A stretch of DNA of 39,677 nt from Alphaproteobacteria bacterium. GTDB taxonomy: Bacteria; Pseudomonadota; Alphaproteobacteria; Rhizobiales; Xanthobacteraceae. Shown one piece after another: positions 36,872-39,677 of the stretch (position 1 is the stretch's first letter; each line of letters starts with the position of its first letter). The stretch is taken from positions 1 to 39,677 of the forward strand of contig VGEP01000040.1 in NCBI GenBank assembly GCA_016869215.1. Reading direction: 5' to 3'. The notes beneath the pieces were generated by a model. That model had not been told where the DNA came from and made no database searches. It saw only the letters and a program-made list of their open reading frames with translations. The translations under genes were made by a program, and so were the position numbers.

Positions 36872-37077
36872 GTCTTCGAAGCGTCTGAGCTGCGATCCAA
36901 GATGTAGGCTAAGCAACGCTCATGCGACCAGCCCTCGCGCTCGAACATCTCAAACATGGCGATGTCCTCGGCGTCGAGCGGATTGCCCTCGATAGCCTGA
37001 AGGTTCATCGCCTCGAGGCGGCGCTGCCGGGCAAGTTCGAGGTCCTTCCTGGACAGGCGTTCCGGCTTGTCGAGCAT
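36868..37077 (-). CDS. VbhA-like antitoxin (Fic-inhibitor type)
   Basis: The 69-residue protein [20 protein letters not shown] has a helical N-terminus and the sequence [19 protein letters not shown], in which EGN resembles the (S/T)xxxE(G/N) inhibitory helix of VbhA-type antitoxins that blocks ATP use by Fic toxins. The position before Glu that is usually Ser/Thr is Leu here, so the exact fit is imperfect. Its stop overlaps the fic start by four bases, which gives the usual antitoxin-first order. The frame is intact, while the toxin is broken. Confidence 0.75.
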   Translation of the reverse strand: MLDKPERLSRKDLELARQRRLEAMNLQAIEGNPLDAEDIAMFEMFEREGWSHERCLAYILDRSSDASKT

Positions 37078-37196
37078 GCAGTAAATCTACCGCATCCGCC
37101 TTAACAAGTCATAGGAATTCGCCCTCCGCTTCGCTTGACTTGAAACCCGCCGCAAGGCCAGTTTCGGCGCGCGCAGCCGCGCGGGCAGAGGCTCTT

Positions 37197-38162
37197 TTGG
37201 CACCCATCCGCAGCTATCTCGATTTCGAAAAACCGGTGGCCGAGCTCGAGGCCAAGGTCGAGGAATTGCGCGCCATGCAGGCGGCGGGCAATGCCGCGGA
37301 CATTGCCGAGGACATCACGCGGCTGGAGGCCAAGTCCGCGCAGGCGCTGAAGGACCTCTATGGCGAACTGACGCCCTGGCAGAAGACGCAAGTCGCCCGG
37401 CATCCGTCGCGGCCGCATTGCCTCGACTACATCGGTGCGCTGATCGCCGATTTCGTGCCGCTGGCGGGCGACCGCAAGTTCGGCGAGGACGCGGCCATCG
37501 TCGGCGGCTTCGGCCGGTTCCGCGGCGAGAGCATCTGCGTCATCGGTCACGAAAAAGGCTCGACCACCGAAAGCCGCCTCAAGCACAACTTCGGAATGGC
37601 GCGGCCCGAAGGCTACCGCAAGGCGGTGCGGCTCCTGGATTTGGCCGACCGCTTCGGCATTCCGGTGCTGGCCCTGGTCGACACCGCGGGCGCCTATCCC
37701 GGCATCGACGCCGAAGAGCGCGGCCAGGCCGAGGCGATCGCGCGCTCGACCGAGGCCTGCCTCAATCTCGGCGTACCCAACGTGGCGGTGATCCTCGGCG
37801 AAGGCGGCTCCGGCGGGGCGGTTGCGATCGCGACAGCGAACCGCGTGTTGATGCTCGAACACGCCATCTACAGCGTGATCTCGCCGGAGGGCGCGGCCTC
37901 GATCCTGTGGCGCGACACCGCCAAGGCGCAGGAGGCCGCAACCTCCATGAAGATCACCGCCGCCGACCTCGACCGCTTCGGCATCGTCGACCGCATCGTG
38001 ACAGAGCCGGTCGGCGGCGCGCACCGCGACCCGGCCGCCGCCATCGCATCGGCCGGCGATGCGGTCGCCGCGGCGTTCGGCGAACTCAGGGGGCTCGACC
38101 GCGACGCACTGCGGCGGCAGCGCCGCGATAAATTCCTCGCCATCGGCCGCACGCTGGAATAG
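37197..38162 (+). CDS. accA: Acetyl-CoA carboxylase carboxyltransferase subunit alpha
   Basis: AccA with AccD transfers the carboxyl group from biotin to acetyl-CoA to make malonyl-CoA. The product shows [20 protein letters not shown] at the start, [10 protein letters not shown] and [20 protein letters not shown], and [19 protein letters not shown]. No ATG precedes the conserved start: the codon before RSYLDFEKP is ATC. I took TTG at 37197 (AGAGG eight bases upstream), giving 321 residues, the normal length. A TTG at 37140 would add 19 residues. It ends before a strong terminator and stands alone. Confidence 0.93.
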   Translation: MAPIRSYLDFEKPVAELEAKVEELRAMQAAGNAADIAEDITRLEAKSAQALKDLYGELTPWQKTQVARHPSRPHCLDYIGALIADFVPLAGDRKFGEDAAIVGGFGRFRGESICVIGHEKGSTTESRLKHNFGMARPEGYRKAVRLLDLADRFGIPVLALVDTAGAYPGIDAEERGQAEAIARSTEACLNLGVPNVAVILGEGGSGGAVAIATANRVLMLEHAIYSVISPEGAASILWRDTAKAQEAATSMKITAADLDRFGIVDRIVTEPVGGAHRDPAAAIASAGDAVAAAFGELRGLDRDALRRQRRDKFLAIGRTLE

Positions 38163-38256
38163 GGCCGGAGCTCCGGGATTCCACGGACTTCTCCACCGCG
38201 GGGCAGTCAATTGTGGCAGATGGCGGTACGGGATTGCCGGGGAAACGCAAGTTTAT

Positions 38257-38282
38257 CCCGTGGCTTCGGCCACATTTTTACC
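38257..38282 (+). terminator. Intrinsic terminator after accA
   Basis: GTGGC (38260-38264), a TTCG tetraloop, and GCCAC (38269-38273) are followed by ATTTTTA. The stable UUCG loop and U-run make this a good terminator about 100 bases past the accA stop. Confidence 0.75.
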
Positions 38283-38413
38283 TTTCGTTCACTTTAGGCA
38301 TGCTCAATCGGGACCTCGCGGTTTGGGGCCGAAGCCTTGCGATTTAGGCCCCTTGGGGATATCGATCCTTGGATGACGGCTCGGGGACTGCCTGGCGGTT
38401 GGGGAGTTTGCGT

Positions 38414-39677
38414 TTGAACCGAAGCCCGCACCTTCGTGCGCTCTTGGTCTCGGCGGCGCTCGGCGCCGCGGTCGCGCTTTCGGGCTGCAACACCAACGGC
38501 CCGCTCCCGATGAGCGAGAAGGCGGCCCGGCCGCTGTCCGAAAAGATGGTGTCGGAGATCGAGTCCAAGAACATGGACAAGGATTCGCCGATCCTGGTCC
38601 GCGTCTTCAAGGAAGAATCCGAACTGGAAGTCTGGAAGCAGGACCGCACCGGCCGCTTCGCGCTGCTCAAGACCTATCCGATCTGCCGCTGGTCGGGCGA
38701 GCTCGGCCCCAAGATCAAGGAAGGCGACCGCCAGGCGCCGGAGGGCTTCTATACGATCACTCCCGGCCAGATGAATCCGAACTCGCAGTACTACCTGTCG
38801 TTCGATCTCGGCTATCCGAACGCCTTCGACCGCGCCCACGGCCGCACCGGCTCCCAGCTCATGGTGCACGGCGACTGCTCGTCGCGCGGCTGCTACTCGA
38901 TGACCGACGAGCAGATTTCCGAAATCTACGCGCTCGGCCGGGACTCGTTCTTCGGCGGCCAGAAGTCGTTCCAGGTGCAGGCCTATCCGTTCCGCATGAC
39001 GCCGCAGAACATGGCCAAGCATCGCAACAATCCGCACATCGCGTTCTGGAAGATGCTCAAGCGCGGCAACGACCACTTCGAGGTCTCGCGGCTCGAGCCC
39101 AAGATCAACGTCTGCGAAAAGAAGTACGTGTTCGACGCCTATGCGCCGGGCGATCCGTCGCGCTCGCCGAATTTCCGCGCGGTGGAAAAGTGCCCGGCAT
39201 ACGAAGTGCCCGAGGAAGTCCTCGCCGCGGTCAACGACAAGCAGCGCCAGGACGAATTCCAGACCGCGAACCTGATCCGCCGCGGCACCCCCGCAGCACC
39301 GGTCCGTATGAACACCGACGGCGGCATGCATCCGGTGTTCGTTGCGGCGGTCAAGCGCAATGAACTGGGTGTCGCGCCGACCGCGTTCTCGCTCGCCTCG
39401 GCGCCCGGCACGGTGCCAGCGACCGTGCGTCCGCCGCGCATCGCCGAACTGGCCGACACGCCCGCCATGGCCGACACGTTCGATCCACATACGTCGTCGC
39501 CGGCCCCGGCGCCCGCGCCGCGCGCGGCTCCGGTTCGCAGCGCCAGCGCCGAACCGGCGGCGCAGCCGGCAAGCCGCTCCGGCAGCCTGTTCGGCAACCT
39601 GTTCACGGGCAATGCAGAGAGCGCCGGAAATCAGTCCACGCCGATCGACCGCATGGCGCGCCTGATCGGCCTGCGCG
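38414..39677 (+). CDS. Lipoprotein L,D-transpeptidase (YkuD/YafK-like), 3' truncated by window end
   Basis: At least 421 residues are visible and the frame is open to the window end. The start is a TTG at 38414 (GGGGAG at 38401-38406) giving MNRSPHLRALLVSAALGAAV and the lipobox ALSGC near residue 26. The catalytic domain occupies about residues 50-210, with DSPILVRVFKEESELEVWKQ, GFYTITPGQMNPNSQYYLSF and the active-site MVHGDCSSRGCYSM (HG...S-x-G-C), as in YafK-type murein L,D-transpeptidases that cross-link or tether peptidoglycan. After it comes a Pro/Ala-rich region (APAPAPRAAPVRSASAEP), probably disordered and wall-spanning. No upstream operon partner. Confidence 0.9.
   Translation, partial: MNRSPHLRALLVSAALGAAVALSGCNTNGPLPMSEKAARPLSEKMVSEIESKNMDKDSPILVRVFKEESELEVWKQDRTGRFALLKTYPICRWSGELGPKIKEGDRQAPEGFYTITPGQMNPNSQYYLSFDLGYPNAFDRAHGRTGSQLMVHGDCSSRGCYSMTDEQISEIYALGRDSFFGGQKSFQVQAYPFRMTPQNMAKHRNNPHIAFWKMLKRGNDHFEVSRLEPKINVCEKKYVFDAYAPGDPSRSPNFRAVEKCPAYEVPEEVLAAVNDKQRQDEFQTANLIRRGTPAAPVRMNTDGGMHPVFVAAVKRNELGVAPTAFSLASAPGTVPATVRPPRIAELADTPAMADTFDPHTSSPAPAPAPRAAPVRSASAEPAAQPASRSGSLFGNLFTGNAESAGNQSTPIDRMARLIGLR

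Overview
The window is high-GC DNA from an alphaproteobacterium of the order Hyphomicrobiales, most likely the Bradyrhizobium / Rhodopseudomonas / Xanthobacteraceae side. This rests on gene content: a SUV3-like helicase, S4 protein, FdxA and CarD block, aerobic-type cobS/cobT, aroK-aroB beside xerD, several Bug-type (tripartite tricarboxylate) binding proteins, and short palindromic intergenic repeats that I remember as common in that group. No rRNA, tRNA or CRISPR array was seen.

Layout. (1) 1-14.2 kb is mostly accessory and catabolic. It starts with the last codons of an IS3-type transposase, then a UbiD-family decarboxylase and a Bug binding protein. A small housekeeping-like patch follows (CxxC small protein, nuclease-like protein, M48 lipoprotein protease). 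Next come an alpha/beta hydrolase divergent from a second Bug protein, a flavin monooxygenase, a membrane methyltransferase-like protein, LysR divergent from an AhpD-like protein, a 2-pyrone-4,6-dicarboxylate-lactonase-like amidohydrolase and a third Bug protein. (2) 14.3-26.1 kb is core: carD, fdxA, S4 protein, large RNA helicase, DUF3108 protein, rpmB, phytase-like protein, cobT, a DUF502 membrane protein and cobS, nearly all on the minus strand. (3) 26.3-30.9 kb is a compact accessory cassette (LysR divergent from VOC enzyme, flavin monooxygenase and MFS transporter). It lies between cobS and a J-domain gene that I would expect to be its neighbour. (4) 31.0-39.7 kb is core again: J-domain protein and bolA, a CNNM/CorC-type transporter with aroB and aroK, a small membrane protein and xerD, a VbhA-like antitoxin with a frameshifted fic toxin, accA, and a lipoprotein L,D-transpeptidase running off the window end.

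How the genes work together. The accessory blocks look like separate capture-and-degrade modules for aromatic or carboxylic acids: periplasmic binding proteins or an MFS porter for uptake, flavin hydroxylases, a prenylated-FMN decarboxylase, a lactonase-like hydrolase, and LysR regulators placed divergently. Substrates cannot be read from sequence alone. The core genes cover cobalt insertion in B12 synthesis, the shikimate pathway, chromosome dimer resolution, fatty acid synthesis, translation and RNA metabolism.

The most unusual signal is not one gene but a set of palindromic intergenic elements of at least four kinds. They pile up back to back at 10.1-10.4 kb and 28.26-28.45 kb, occur nested at 32.0 kb, and supply the C-terminal codons of two proteins (UbiD and a LysR regulator). 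Other points worth checking are the broken fic toxin beside an intact antitoxin, a nuclease-like protein with changed catalytic residues, an accA without its usual ATG, DUF502 between cobS and cobT, and a terminator-like hairpin in the carD leader.
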